From Coccinella septempunctata (taxonomy: Eukaryota > Arthropoda > Insecta > Coleoptera > Coccinellidae): 64,000 nucleotides of DNA. How positions within the stretch are numbered: the first letter of the stretch is position 1; the number at the start of each line of letters is the position of its first letter. The DNA lies in the NCBI RefSeq assembly GCF_907165205.1, contig NC_058189.1, forward strand, positions 43,612,270 to 43,676,269, given 5' to 3'. Below, in pieces: positions 1 through 12,300 of this stretch. The notes beneath the pieces are model-generated. The model was not told where the DNA came from. It did not search any database and saw only the letters and a list, made by a program, of their open reading frames with translations. The position numbers were made by a program, and so were the translations under genes.

Positions 1-2018
1 ATATTAAAACTACATTCAAAAAGTTCAAGTTTGCCTTATAAATGAATCAGTATGATGGACAATCTCACTGATGGATCGTCACACACCTGAATATGCTATT
101 TTGTTAACGAAACACGTGTCGTGGGTTAAAAACTCATTTTGTGAAAATATTATAGTATAATCTATTTTGAGGTCAAACAGGGCTGGAAACACTAATTCAC
201 CACTACGACAGAGAAAGTACACCAAAGGACAAATTACCAGCACTCCCACATTTTGAACACCTACAGTCTATGGAATAATTTTTTTTCATTCCATAAGTTT
301 TATATACATACGTGCATATAATTGAAATTAAGTCTTCATTTCAACAAATATGTTCTCCCTCTCAATAAAGTTCTCCCTCTCTCTCTCTCATCCAATCTCT
401 CTACGACCTTAATTTTTTCTTTATGTATATTTCTCAAATTAATGTGACACCACTGATTCAAAAGAATACACGTATAGTTTTCATTCAAGAATGATTGATA
501 TACAAGTATCCCTTGAAAGTCCAGATGCAGCTTAATATCTGGTCACAAAACGTGTTCAATAATTTCTGTAGTTTCAATCACAGAACTAATTTAAATATAA
601 CCTAGAAAAGTATTTGAAAAGACGAAATCAAAGATTATAGTATAAACTTTATATTTATTCGAATTCAGTATAGAAAATTGCTACAAATATATATTATATT
701 TCCAATTTATCAGATTGAATTAAGGACAGAGCAGTACAAAATTCAAATTATCTTCGGTCAGTGCATAGATTCACATATAATAGGTCTATAGATCACTATT
801 TATTCTCAATACCAACCTGAATTCCTTTTTCCCGTAACAGAAAGTCTTAACTTATGAGCTATTGCAAACTTAAATTCGATTTTTCAAAGCCTCCCGATAT
901 GTCAATCATTCATTCTACATTCATTCTACTCTGTAATCTGTGCAATCATTCTTGAATGGTCCATACATATAAGGATGAAATAAATGCAGGGCCGATCCTA
1001 GCATGCCGGTGTGCAGCACGTGCCCCACAAGCGGGCGGCCAAATACAAAGACGGCCACAGGCCGCCATCTTTATATGTCAGTTTGTGAAAAATACAATTT
1101 TCCACTCATCCAAATTTTGAATCAGACGACAAAAAATATCAAACGAAACTGAATTTTTCATTCTTGTCAAATCAAATAGTCCTTGTTCCCCTTCACCGAA
1201 AAAAATAAACAAAGGAATGCTTGCTTCAGAAGAACGCGATGTAAAGATCCAACAAACTACAATCTGAGAGCGATTATTATCATTATCGATGGGGACTCGA
1301 AATAAAATAGTAGTGTCTAGGGTTGGTATGTTGGTATGTTATTGGTATAGAATCGCGACAATCGCGTCGTCGTAAAAACAAAAACGGCTAGTATAGGGTG
1401 CAATTATGATGCTTCCTGCAGTTACTACATGCGTGTACCTTGGCGTGTACCTACTTCAAAATTGAAATTGAATTTTTATTGTGTGAAATTACATAAAAAT
1501 CTTTAGAGAAGATGTCTGAGGACAGAGGCATCATCATCCAAATATTTAAAGAAAAAGTAACACCTCGAAGGTCACGAAAACATATGTAGTATCTAGGAGT
1601 TCTAGATTAGGATTTACAGGGTGTTTTAAAATTTGAATGGAAATTAAAACCACTCTATTTCTTGAACGGAATCGCCCATTAATCCGAAATTTTGAATGAA
1701 GATGGCTTATTCCATGAGGTTCCAGAAAACTGCAATTCTGCAATCCAATATCATTCAATTTGCAGGACGGTATAAGACAAATTTAGACAGGAGTTGAATA
1801 GTTAAAATTTCACGAAATCACCTTATGATTTTTTCGATATCTGCGTAAACTGTAAGATTTATTCATTCAATTCGCCAAATGATATTGCGTGGCCGAGGAT
1901 TGATTTTTTTTCTTGATAGTGACAATAATTTTTTCTATCGTGTCGATATTTAACATCCTATTCTTCTCACAACGAAGTGAATTTTGCATCTTTATGAATG
2001 TAATCAATTAAATATATA
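1..2018. other. intergenic, no gene seen
   Basis: AT-rich sequence without a credible gene. It holds a CT-rich microsatellite-like tract at about 353-405, a GC-richer patch at about 990-1075 that looks like a transposon scrap, and one copy of an interspersed repeat near 1568-1720. The only ORF reported-size stretch (1546-1758, minus) lies in that repeat and has no recognisable protein features. Confidence 0.6.
1568..1720 (+). repeat. interspersed repeat, copy A (inverted relative to copy B)
   Basis: This stretch reads like the reverse complement of 4335-4473. Shared landmarks are CATATGTAGTATCTAG, TGGAAATTAAAACCACT and CCGAAATTT followed by GAATGAAGAT. The copies differ by scattered substitutions and small indels, so both are old. 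Family unknown; copy A contains an AGGGTGTTTT stretch typical of insect transposon ends. Confidence 0.65.
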
Positions 2019-2094
2019 TAAAGGGTGTTTCAAATTGAGCGTTTCTTTTAAGAATAAATAAAATATAGATGCGTAACTTGAAACACCCTTTATT
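2019..2094. repeat. short foldback element
   Basis: AAAGGGTGTTTCAA at about 2020-2033 is mirrored by TTGAAACACCCTTT at about 2078-2091, enclosing roughly 45 bp. This is a tiny inverted-repeat unit, probably the fused ends of a deleted DNA transposon. Confidence 0.65.
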
Positions 2095-2269
2095 ATTGAA
2101 TGTTTATTTCAGTTTTCATTTGATCCAATACAACAGTTTTCCGAAACGTAACTCAAGGATGGATCTTCAACAATAATTTATTTTTAGTCATCAAATAAGC
2201 AAGAATAAACTATAATATGATGGATAAGAAATAGGTGAAATAAAACCAAAACTAAACGGCTCTCATGGT

Positions 2270-2515
2270 CTGTTCGAAATGTAGGCCACCTGAATACATT
2301 CCTCAGCTCTTTTATGAATATCTATTATTTATTGCTTTCTGTATCATCCTAGGCTCATTCGTAATTTCATCATTTGAATTTTAAGAAGAAGAGTCTTTCG
2401 GTTATTCACTTCTTCGTCATAAACTTTGGGGCTTTGTATATGCCCTATAAGAAGAAATCGACTGGAATCAAGCCAGGGGATCTAGCAGGCCGAGCAACTG
2501 AACAATTCCATAGTA
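2270..2515 (-). pseudogene. mariner-type (DDE) transposase C-terminal relic
   Basis: Read on the minus strand from about 2510, the translation gives ARPARSPGLIPVDFFL, a stop, then GIYKAPK, matching the W-P-x-R-S-P-D-L-x-P-x-D-F-F-L-W-G signature near the third catalytic acid of Tc1/mariner-like insect transposases. The Trp of FLWG has become a stop. Further on, an EECIQV stretch fits the usual C-terminus. No intact frame remains and no element ends were identified. Confidence 0.65.
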
Positions 2516-2837
2516 GATCATTCTGATTATTCATTCAATCAATCAATCATAATAAATCAACATCAATGTACGAAAAATTAAAGGTGCGATTTATAAAATA
2601 ACATCAAATAAAATTATCACTGCAATCAAAGATGTAGGTACAGTTATTTCATTGATGAAATTCATTAAGATTTAAAATTCACTTCGTTATGAGATGGAAA
2701 GAATCACTTTATAGATTATTCTTGCTTTTTATATTACTTCAAAATAAATAATTTTTGAAGACCCTTACTTGAGTTTCGCTTCAGCAAACTGATGTAAGTA
2801 TTCGATCAAATGAAAACAAAAATTAACATTCAATAGA

Positions 2838-3520
2838 TAGATTGATTGATAAATATCTTTATTTCAAATTATGTACAACATAGAGTGAAATTGTGTCCAA
2901 AAAATATACATTTACAATTAACTACCATTTGAAGGATTACTAAACCTAAAATCAAAACACTCTGACAATGAGTATGGTTCTAAATCAATTAACATCTCTT
3001 TTACTTTTTCCTTGATGGATTTTACCTTATCAATAACCCTTAAACTAATTGGTAAATGGTTATATATCATTATACAATTATAAGATGGATGTTTTTCACT
3101 TCTCAATCTATGCTTTGGATAATGTATGTCCATAGTTCTTGTTTGATGATTATGAATTGTTGTGTGCTGTAACATTGTTTCCTTGTTCTTGAAAAAAAAT
3201 ATCAAACATTCAAATAAGTTAATCCATATACTGTTGAAATTTTATGTTTCCTAAATGTTCCCCTACATGTCTCTGAAAATTTTAATCCAAATAATACTCT
3301 CATAATTATTTTTTGTAGAATAAAAATGTGATTCACTCTTGGACTTGTTCCCCAAAATAAAATACCATATCTCAAAAGTGATTCAAAATTTGCAAAGTAA
3401 ACTACTTTTATACAATGCTCGCTCAAATAGTTACGGAGAGATCTTATCTTACTCCATACCCTACTTTACTCAATTTCATCGACAAATATTCTATGTGAGG
3501 TGTCCACTTCAAAAATCCAT
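2838..3520 (-). pseudogene. LINE (jockey/CR1-like) reverse transcriptase 3' relic
   Basis: Minus-strand reading gives, in order, FLKWTPHIEYLSMKLSKVGY, then YFANFESLLRYGILFWG with IFILQKIIMRVLFGL, then a tail with KHRLRSEKHPSY, YNHLPISLR and LSECFDF. These are the usual C-terminal blocks after the RT palm in jockey/CR1-class non-LTR elements. Frames shift between blocks and stops occur, so it is dead. The 3' end carries an AATAAAGATATTTATCAATC tail near 2840-2862, typical of such LINEs. The 5' part continues past the insertion at 3519-4270 (KFLGI block near 4271-4300). Confidence 0.8.
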
Positions 3521-4270
3521 CTATACCGGGTGTCCCAGAGCTTTTAGGCCAGCAGATATCTCAGTTACCTGCGGAAAAAAAAATTGAAAAAAATACTTGT
3601 CGTAGGAGACCATACGCTCTTTCATGCAGCATAGCAAAATCCACCCCCTGACAAACAACCCCTGAGAAACAACCCCTAACTTTTGTTTTTCAAATGGCAC
3701 CCCCATGTTTGTTTGGCTTCAACTGACAGCTCTTTTTAATTCTCAATCAATGATATATCATAATATGTAGTTGTAAAGATAGTCACTCGATAAAATTGAA
3801 TTCGTTAGTGGGTACTGTTAATTGGACTGATCGAATCAGTCCACGTTGTAGAGACAAGAAAAAGTGGATGTTGAAAAAAAAGAGTCAATAAAATGTTAGA
3901 ACTTTTTGTGCTTTATTTTATTCCTACGGTATCTGGATGTTGCAGTAACAATACAGCTGAGCGTATAAATTCGTATTTCATTTGTATTTTTATTTTCCAT
4001 AATTCTGCATGCCATTCTAGCTACCATGATACATCATTGAATGAGAAATGAAAAAAAACTGTAAGTTGAAGCACAACAAACATGGGGGTGCCATTTGAAA
4101 AACAAAAGTTAGGGGTGGTTTCTCGGGGGTTGTTTGTCAGGGGGTGGATTTTGCTATGCTGCATGAAAGAGCGTATGGTCTCCTACGACAAGTATTTTTT
4201 TCAATTTTTTTTTTCCGCAGGTAACTGAGATATTTGCTGGCCTAAAAGCTCTGGGACACCCGGTATAGAT
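3519..4270. mobile_element. long-terminal-inverted-repeat element (MITE-like) inserted in the LINE
   Basis: The arm at about 3519-3725 is repeated as its reverse complement at about 4063-4270 with few differences; both begin ATCTATACCGGGTGTCCC and run past the Ser/Gly-type words CAGCATAGCAAAATCC and GGGGGTGCCATTTG. The loop of roughly 340 bp has no transposase. It is non-autonomous. The flanks on both sides are LINE RT sequence, so it jumped into the LINE. Confidence 0.9.
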
Positions 4271-4334
4271 TCCCAAAAATTTGGTTGAATTCAATAATAT
4301 ATATTCAATTGATTAAATCCATAAAAATTCAAAC

Positions 4335-4473
4335 TCATAGAAGCTATCTTCATTCCAAATTTCGGATGAATAGATGATTCCGTCCAGGAGATGGAGTGGT
4401 TTTAATTTCCATTTAAATTTGGAGAACACCATGTGAATCAGAATCTAGATACTACATATGGGGTTTTTTTGAC
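4335..4473 (-). repeat. interspersed repeat, copy B
   Basis: Reverse-complement partner of 1568-1720, about 2.7 kb away. Shared blocks include CATATGTAGTATCTAG and TGGAAATTAAAACCACT. It borders the 5' remnant of the LINE. Confidence 0.65.
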
Positions 4474-4629
4474 CTTCGTAATGTTCCCTATCTCACATTA
4501 AAATGATTCTCTCATCATGAAACTTTTATAACAATCGGTGGTGCACAATTTTCTAATATTATCGTACATATCGAAATAAAAATAAAAGAAATTTAGCTTT
4601 TGAGTATAATGACGATTTGTCTGTCGTAT

Positions 4630-5531
4630 TATAGGGGAGACTAGGGAGCATTGATACATGGGGAGGCTTGATACAGGCTTATATCCGCGATCTGTAGCCG
4701 TTTCCAAAAGTATTATACTAGTGAACACTATTCTTTGGCAGAGGGCATTGCGTGACGTTAATCTGTAAGGCTAACAGTAGTTTGTTTGTGAAATATTCAA
4801 CGAAGAGTGTTTTGAGATGAGAAATTGTAAGTTTTTACTCAAGTTACCTAAGGGTTTTATGATCATGCATCAATTCTTCGGCATAAACAAACATTCCACT
4901 GGGAAATATGCATAAAACTACTCAATTTACAGTTTTATTCGCTTTTCAAAATATATGAGTATAAGATGAAAACATGAATCAGTTTAAAAATTGCTTTCAG
5001 GGAGGTTTGAGACATTTGTCGTGGGGAGGCCTGATACATGTATCATCTTCAAAAAATATTCCGTAGCTAGTTCGATACGACTACATGAAGGCGTTTCCAC
5101 CATCCAACATATCAAAGGGATTTTTAAAAACGGAAATTTATCCGTACAATCCCCATGTATTTAACGAGGCCGGCTTTTCTTGTGTGGAAGTGACTAACTG
5201 ACCATTTCCTGATTTTTCTACACCTATGGGACCAAAGCAAGCCAGTATCATTGCTGACCTACCTACTGAGCTAAATAATCCTCTCGATTACTCTCCCAGT
5301 ACATCGTATCAATCCTCCCATATGTGGGGAGGCTTGAGACAGTTTGCATGTTTTTGTGTTCAACGTTCTGTACAGAATAAGATGTTTATGTTTTGAGACT
5401 TCTATATTTATTTTGTTGAACGATTAATTGAAGAATTATATAATATAAGAAAAGTCCCGCTTCTTCATATAATTCAGTTTCCAGAATAAAAATTCCAAAA
5501 AACGTATCAACCCTCCCCAGTCTCCCCTATA
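4630..5531 (+). mobile_element. pogo/Tigger-like DNA transposon relic
   Basis: Terminal inverted repeats: TATAGGGGAGACTAGGGAG at 4630 and the reverse complement of TATAGGGGAGACTGGGGAG at 5531. Internal + strand sequence near 5100-5205 translates to GFLKTEIYPYNPHVF and NEAGFS before a stop, matching the G-[FI]-x-x-T-G-I-x-P-x-N-x-x-V-F block at the C-terminus of pogo-type DDE transposases. Several GGGGAGGCTTGA words recur inside (near 4660, 5022, 5322), probable sub-terminal binding repeats. Most of the transposase is missing. Confidence 0.75.
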
Positions 5532-6788
5532 TATGCTTTTAGGATTAGATTCTATAAGAAATTTTACGCTATTTTAAAAGGATGATTCAGGAACTTTTCA
5601 GAAAATTGGGAATAAATTAAATACAATTCAATATTATTTCAATAAATCATATCATAAAATGATTTATTTCAGTCACATATAAATGAACAAATACACTTTC
5701 ACTGTACATCTAAGATGAGTTTTAATCAAACAACATAAGAATTATGAATACAAGAACTAAATTATTAATTGGATATAATTATAAATAGTTTCCGAAAGCC
5801 CACTTCATGCCCAATGATTCCAATGAATATAGGAAATAATAAGAGTATATCATTCATAAAAATAACTTTGTTTCATAAGTGGAACACAAAATATAAAAAA
5901 ACTGAATTGCTGGATTCTACGACAAAAAATCCGTCAAAACTAGTGTTAACTCCTTCGACAAGTTCAAAGATAACTGATATACGAAGAATGGTTGAACAGG
6001 GATACTTTTCAATTCGACCCTGTATCTCAAAAACCAAAAAAACTACAAAAATTCTGCATAGGCCATTTTTTCATGAACATTTTCATAAAAAAATTGCACA
6101 CTATCGCGAAAACCGCAATCCTTTATATTCAAAGATAAGTGCGACACCCCGAAAAAGTGCCCCAAATGGAATACCCTGTGCTAGTACTTAGTCGTATTTC
6201 CACAATACACTGATGTTTCGTCAATTCTAGAAATTGTAAACAATTCAGTGTAGAAAACTACATTTTTCTTTTTTGACACATCATATCTCGAAAACTAGTC
6301 TTACATTCAGCAGTGTACAAATCCAGAACAGAAAAAATTGAGTGAAGTAGACGAAAAGCCATTTTCCATTCAAATGGTGCGGGGTCCTTTGAAGTTTAAA
6401 TCTAGGAGTCAGATGGTTCAGATGTTACCATTATCACTATCATTTGCAAAGCAATGAGGCCTCCGATAGCTGGCCACAAAACCAGGTATTCCACCACCTG
6501 CTAGGTAGGAGATCCAGGTTCCCATCGGAAGATAGCATCTTATCCAGAAATAGAACGAATGTCACACGGGCATCGTCTCCACATAGCGCTTACCCCTCCA
6601 CGAACTACACCTGCCACCACCACAGTAGGAGAGCTCTCTACTCAACTTTCCAAGTGCTGCACATTAATCGCTCGCAAAACGCAAACGACCGACGTCTTGG
6701 TGAAAGATTTCGGGGATGATGACTTGATATTTTTCGCTAATTCAAGAGCCATTATAGGCAGGAAAACGAAACAATCGTGACTTACACA
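5532..6788. other. intergenic sequence upstream of sls
   Basis: No gene recognised. An open stretch at 5769-6191 has low-complexity, unfamiliar composition and ends in transposon-like sequence (GAAAAAGTGCCCCAAATGG). The part from 6440 to 6720 is richer in GC than its surroundings and might hold promoter-proximal control or an upstream non-coding exon of sls; nothing in it proves either. Confidence 0.5.
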
Positions 6789-6919
6789 TATATAGACTAG
6801 TTAAACCTTATTTATTTCTCGATTTAATTCATAAACTCTTCAATAATCGCTTAGTTTTGTGCTTTTTGTGTTTGTGCTAATTTTTTCTTTTCGACGAGTG
6901 TGATTTTTGTGGTGGCATC
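6789..6919 (+). promoter_or_regulatory. probable sls promoter (TATA) and 5' leader
   Basis: TATATAGA at 6789-6796 sits about 125 bp before the start codon, which would place initiation near 6815-6825 and give a leader of about 100 nt. The leader is T-rich. The start at 6920 has A at position -3. A further upstream 5' exon is possible, so the initiation site is inferred only from spacing. Confidence 0.4.
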
Positions 6920-7055
6920 ATGAATCGACAGCAGAATTCTATAACGCAGCAGCAGGAGACCCAAATGCAGCAATCCCAGACTCAGCAGTACTCTCAGCAA
7001 AGGGTTACGCGAACTGAGCAACATGTCACAAGACAAGTTACTGGACACACGTCAG
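6920..7055 (+). CDS. sls: sls exon 1, Gln-rich N-terminus
   Basis: Encodes residues 1-45 plus one base. The start is chosen because the peptide begins MNRQQNS, is packed with Gln, and contains RVTRTEQHVTRQ, close to the RISRTEQHVQR stretch I recall near the Drosophila Sls N-terminus. The exon ends at CAG|GTTAG. The G left over joins TG of exon 2 to make Val, in frame. No signal peptide or domain; a disordered N-terminus before Ig1 at the Z-disc end. Confidence 0.85.
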
Positions 7056-9296
7056 GTTAGAATCGAAAATTTCATGAATCAATGTTCACCAGTATTGCTG
7101 GAAGTCAATGAAGGATGCTTTTCACAAAAAACCTATTTGACTGATGAAATTAAAGATCTGATGAAGTCCTATAGCAATCTTTTACCTACTGAGCCTCTGA
7201 TGGTCTATTATTCATCCCATTAAAAAAATTCTACTTCTCTCTTCATTAATTTTTTTAGAAGTGCTACTCAACAGAAACCGAGATAGAAACATTCTCACTG
7301 TATGACATATTTCTACATACTAATTAATTTTTGAGTTAAGACTATGTTAGAACTTGTGGTAAAATAATTTGGTTTCCTGAACCTGGCTCAGATTATAATA
7401 CTTTTAATGAATTATTCACGAGGAAACTGAAAAAATAAAGAAGGAGGAATGTGAAATTTAGAGTGTTCCTTTCATCTAACTTCTAAATATTGAGTCCAAA
7501 AATTATTTCGAAAATCGAGCACTACCTTGTCCGAACGCATTGCATAATTAAAGGCAATAAAAAGAAATCCCAGTCCACTTTTTGCACTTTTAATGAACCG
7601 TTCTTAAAATAGATCAATAAAACTATACCGGAAGAAATAAAAAATCCTACGAAATGCATTATTGAATGAAATAGTTATTGTAACAGGTTATATATAAAAT
7701 GCATCAATAGAAATATGTTTGGTTACATATTTCATATTAGTCATATCTCAATGCTTCATAATATTTCAATCCGAGTTTCAATCAATATATAGAGTATACC
7801 TATACAGTGCGAGTCTCTAAATTCTAATGAATTCGTTAAATGAAAATTTTTTTGTTATCAATATGCTGTTTAAAAATATTATACGGCGTGTTGATAATTT
7901 CAGATATGATATCATCTATAAGTTTTAAAAGGACAATCCAAATTTTTCACGATTTTTCTTGAATGTTACACATGCGTATCTACCAGATATCACAAACCTC
8001 GTCACAAACTTATTCTTTGTTGTTAAAAGGGTATTTGAAAAATATCAACTAATTCGAAAATCTGGAATCTTATTTAACCCAATAAAATAATTCAGGCAGT
8101 TCAAAACTGGAATCCCTAGGGGGGTTTGTGTTTATAATTTTTAAGTTGGTCAAAAAAGTTAATTAAAAATAAGCAAGGGGAGTAGCATAGTGTCGAACGA
8201 AGATTATAGGAAATATTTAGTACTGCGTTTTGTGTGAAACATCGTTTGTTGAAAAATCGGAAAAAATGTTGTACTTAATTTTTTTCTACAATAGTTGATG
8301 AACAAATACCAGTTGACGTTCCATTTTGAACTGCCTGAATTATTTCATTGAGTTGAATCAGGTTCCTGCATTTTCGAATTGCTTGATGTTAATTTAATAT
8401 CTTTTTAACGAGCTTTTTAACGACAAGGAACAAAAATTTGATATTTAGTACTCGTCTATAACTTGATGTCATATCTTAAATTTGGGACACTCTGTATAAG
8501 AAGAGCAATTCGAAATACCAATCGATCTGTCGGAGCATATTTACAACAACAAAAAAATGTTAGAGACTCGCACTGTATGCATGCGTCTAGTGAATGCACT
8601 CTCGAGTTTGGAGCGTTATCCAAGAAAATAGCTTTCATGAAATTCCAGCAGAAAATTCCAGGCATTCTGTTCCAAAATAGTTCTGCCTGTGGAAAGGGTT
8701 GGCAGAGTGTGTGCCAAGTTACATATTTATTTTTGGACTGAAGTCATTGCATAGCCAGCTCATACATTAATGGACGTCTGTGAATTCTGCCTCCTGAGAT
8801 TATTCAATTAAATTCAGAATTATATATTCTTAACTGAATGAATTTTGTACGGTCCACTATATAGTAAATAACCCTCGTTAACGAAGGTACTTACTGAAAT
8901 AGATAAAGGTTCAATTCAATCCGCAAAAAAACAGTTGGGGTCAATTTTCGATTCATTTCAATTGAAAGAGCGAGTACTTGAATGTAATCACAGAAGCAAT
9001 TGATGTGAATTAGCATTGCAGCTGGAACTGCAATTTATTGACATACCTATATATTTTCCCGATATCATATGGCCCAGCAATTTTTAAAGGGATATGTTAT
9101 GATGAATATTTCATTAAACCGAGCATTAAACCAACTCCCACCCTGTAGCGTCTGAAATTATCGAGAATATGATTAAACATTTCGAAAAAAAAATGAAACT
9201 GATACATAGTAATATCCAGACCGTTCAGTGATATGTTCTATAAATAAAATCACTGAATCAGTGGCGGCTCGAGCATATTTATCGTGGGTCGGCAGG

Positions 9297-9327
<31 letters not shown>

Positions 9328-12300
9328 ATATTTTCTATACCTATGTATTATGCAGGTTTCCACATCACCATGGGGTACTACACTCGGTGCGTTAGTTTTT
9401 CGTAGTGAAGTTTCGCCAAAATTTTTGTTTCTGTTTCAATAATCTCTGAAGATAATCCGGAAAATAAAAAATGATTGAGAAATAACTATTTTGGCCCTGC
9501 ATACCCCTTGAAAAATAAACATAATTTCGGAACAAATATGAAAATAAGAACCGAAAATATATATAACAAATAAAAATACTCTAAAAATGTTTATCCATAA
9601 AATAAAATTGGAAAAACAATCAAAAGTGCATTCTAACGAAATTGAGAATTGCGAGAAATTAACATCACCTCGAGCGCAAACGATAGAATCGAGATATCCC
9701 GAACGATCATTCTTCGAGTTACCCGAAGAGAGGCATTCTAGGGTCGGCAGGGTCGCTGCCTGCCGGACCTACATGTCCTACACCGTGCGAAGTATTGAGC
9801 CAACAATATCAACTTTCATCATAGTTTTGGTCTTTATTCTTTGAAAAGTTCTTAAAAAGTTGTCGGAATTTCATTAGTGTTATATATTCAGCACTCACGT
9901 TTATGAAAATTAACAAATACGATAAAAATTCGTTTTAAATAACAGCGATCTCTTGTAATTTGTTATGTGCAACTGAAACTATCGGATATTGGCGGAAAAA
10001 ACATTAAATAAGAGGCTAATCTCATTTTAATTGTTATCCGAATGAAATTCCAACAAAAATTATTCAAGTTAGAAGCAATTTGACTCATTGATATTAGCGC
10101 TCCTTCGATATGTTTACAAACTAGATCCGGCGTGCCGTACCTGAATGAACAGAACGAACGGTCGGTCACTCGGTCGCTAGAGAAAGCATCTGCGGCGCTG
10201 TCTTCATAGCTCGATTGGAGATGAGCGTATTTTGTCTACGGACCGAGTAGATGTGGGATATAAATTGAAACAGCGTATTTCAAAGAAGTTCCATATTCCA
10301 TTGATATCAGATATCATATACCTAATATTTTTATAAATTTTATTGAGAGCTATGTTATGTTTGGAGAATTTCTAATACATTATTATTTTACACAAGTGAG
10401 AATTAACCTTTTTGCCGCTCGCGAAATTTTGGGTCGGCACTGCCGACCCTGCCGTCCCTGACGGGCCGCCACTGCACTGAATGTTCATATATCTAAAGGG
10501 AAGAATAAATAAATCACTGAAACATAAAAACCATACTATAATCAAGATAATCTCAATTTTCATTTTGCTGTAATCTTCTAGTATGTTTTCTAATAAAACA
10601 TTTTAACGAAAACAGTGCTAGAGTTTAATTTTATTTCACAATTTGGAAATGATGTGATAGACAAAGCCAAGAATAATGTTCAGGGACAGAACATCAACCC
10701 CCCCCAAATTCCCTCGAAAATTCCATAGTCTACCTGACAACGAATATTTTTGCATGCGTATTAGAAAATGGAAAATAGGTAGATGTATCACATTATGAAT
10801 GGTTTTTACATTTGAAAACGTAATACCGATATATATAGCACTTTTCTTGTTACATAAATAGAGCACTACATAAAAGGCAGATAACTGAAAAAATTGGCAA
10901 ATATGCACTGAAGATGAATCCCCATACAAATTTGAATTTGCAATCTTGACCTCTGCTACTAGTGCAAGTCAAATAAAATTATGGATAATTTGAAATACCA
11001 CTTCCATCAAAGTCAGGATTCATTCAGTTAAATATTTGATCAGAAATACTATTTCAAAATGAAAGTACATAATATAAGTACCTAAGTTGAAACCTGGAGT
11101 GATTAGATTGTGCAATTTGAAATGAAATCGGATCATTCATCACCACTTCTCTCTTTTCAGTACACATCTTTGTGAACTACACTTTATTGGGGTAATTTGT
11201 AATGATGATTAATTTAAATTGAGTGACAAACAAATTAGAGTCACTCAAAATTTTACGTATCTAGAGTTTGAGCTGAAGAGAATTGGACCCACTTAGTAAG
11301 AGTTAATTGTTCGATTCCTTCACTGTTACAAGATTTTGACAGGAATTAAGAAACAATAAGATCATCTCTTGTTGAAACAATGGGTTAATATGAATATCAT
11401 CGCTATGTATATATTAAAATAAATTTCTCTTAGTTGTTATACTTCCATAAGATTGATATGTTTGGAATGTCCCAATGAATTTCCCATATTCAAAAAATTC
11501 AACAATAAGATGCCCCAGTTCAGTACTCAATATTTTTGTGTAGGTGAAACTTATACCTACCTATGGGAATGTAGAATAAACATGATTATTTCTGCATTCA
11601 ATTACTGAACAAACAATAGTGAAATTATATTACGAATGGTTCTGGGCCATTTCTTCTCATTTATCACTAACGGCATCGAAGAGTCTTATGAAAAATATGT
11701 TTCCTATGATCATCTTTATTTATAAAATGCCGATGAATTTTCACATACCTACATTCTTATTTACAAACTGCAGTTTATCGATGCCATTTCAGAAAAACCT
11801 CCAAATACAAGTTGAACATTTTACGGTCTATATAGAATATAATAATAATTTGTGAACCAGAAAGTATCTCTCAACAACAATCTGAAGGTGAACTATCTCT
11901 CAGTATAATTCATTACCTCATTACATGCTGATCAGTGCGTGTAGAGCTAAATAAAATAATAATTTATGAAGCAAAAACTACCCTTTAAAAACTTTTTCAT
12001 CGATGTAAAAATACTTATTCCTCGGGGTTTTCGATGTGAATGAATCACACACTTGCTGATCAGTGTCTTTAGGACGAAATGATTTTTTAACACTCGATTT
12101 TTACAGTTAAAAGGTATTTTAACTTTGGATGGTTGTTGAGGGGTAGTTTTTGAGTCGGTTTTTGATTAAGCAGTTATTTCGCCCTATAGATAGTTTTCAG
12201 TAGATGCGGACTGATTCATTTCCATAAGAAAGCCTGAAACAAAATAATTCAACTTCCAGTGTTGCTTTGGGGTACTTGATTTAAAAATTACAGCTCTGTA

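Noticed and set aside
5769..6191. 140-residue open frame upstream of sls
   Set aside because: No domain, AT-driven composition, and its end looks like transposon sequence.
6444..6780. Two overlapping open frames just upstream of the promoter
   Set aside because: No recognisable protein; more likely non-coding promoter-proximal sequence.
9587..9844. 85-residue open frame
   Set aside because: Lies inside the hAT element and shows no transposase motif.
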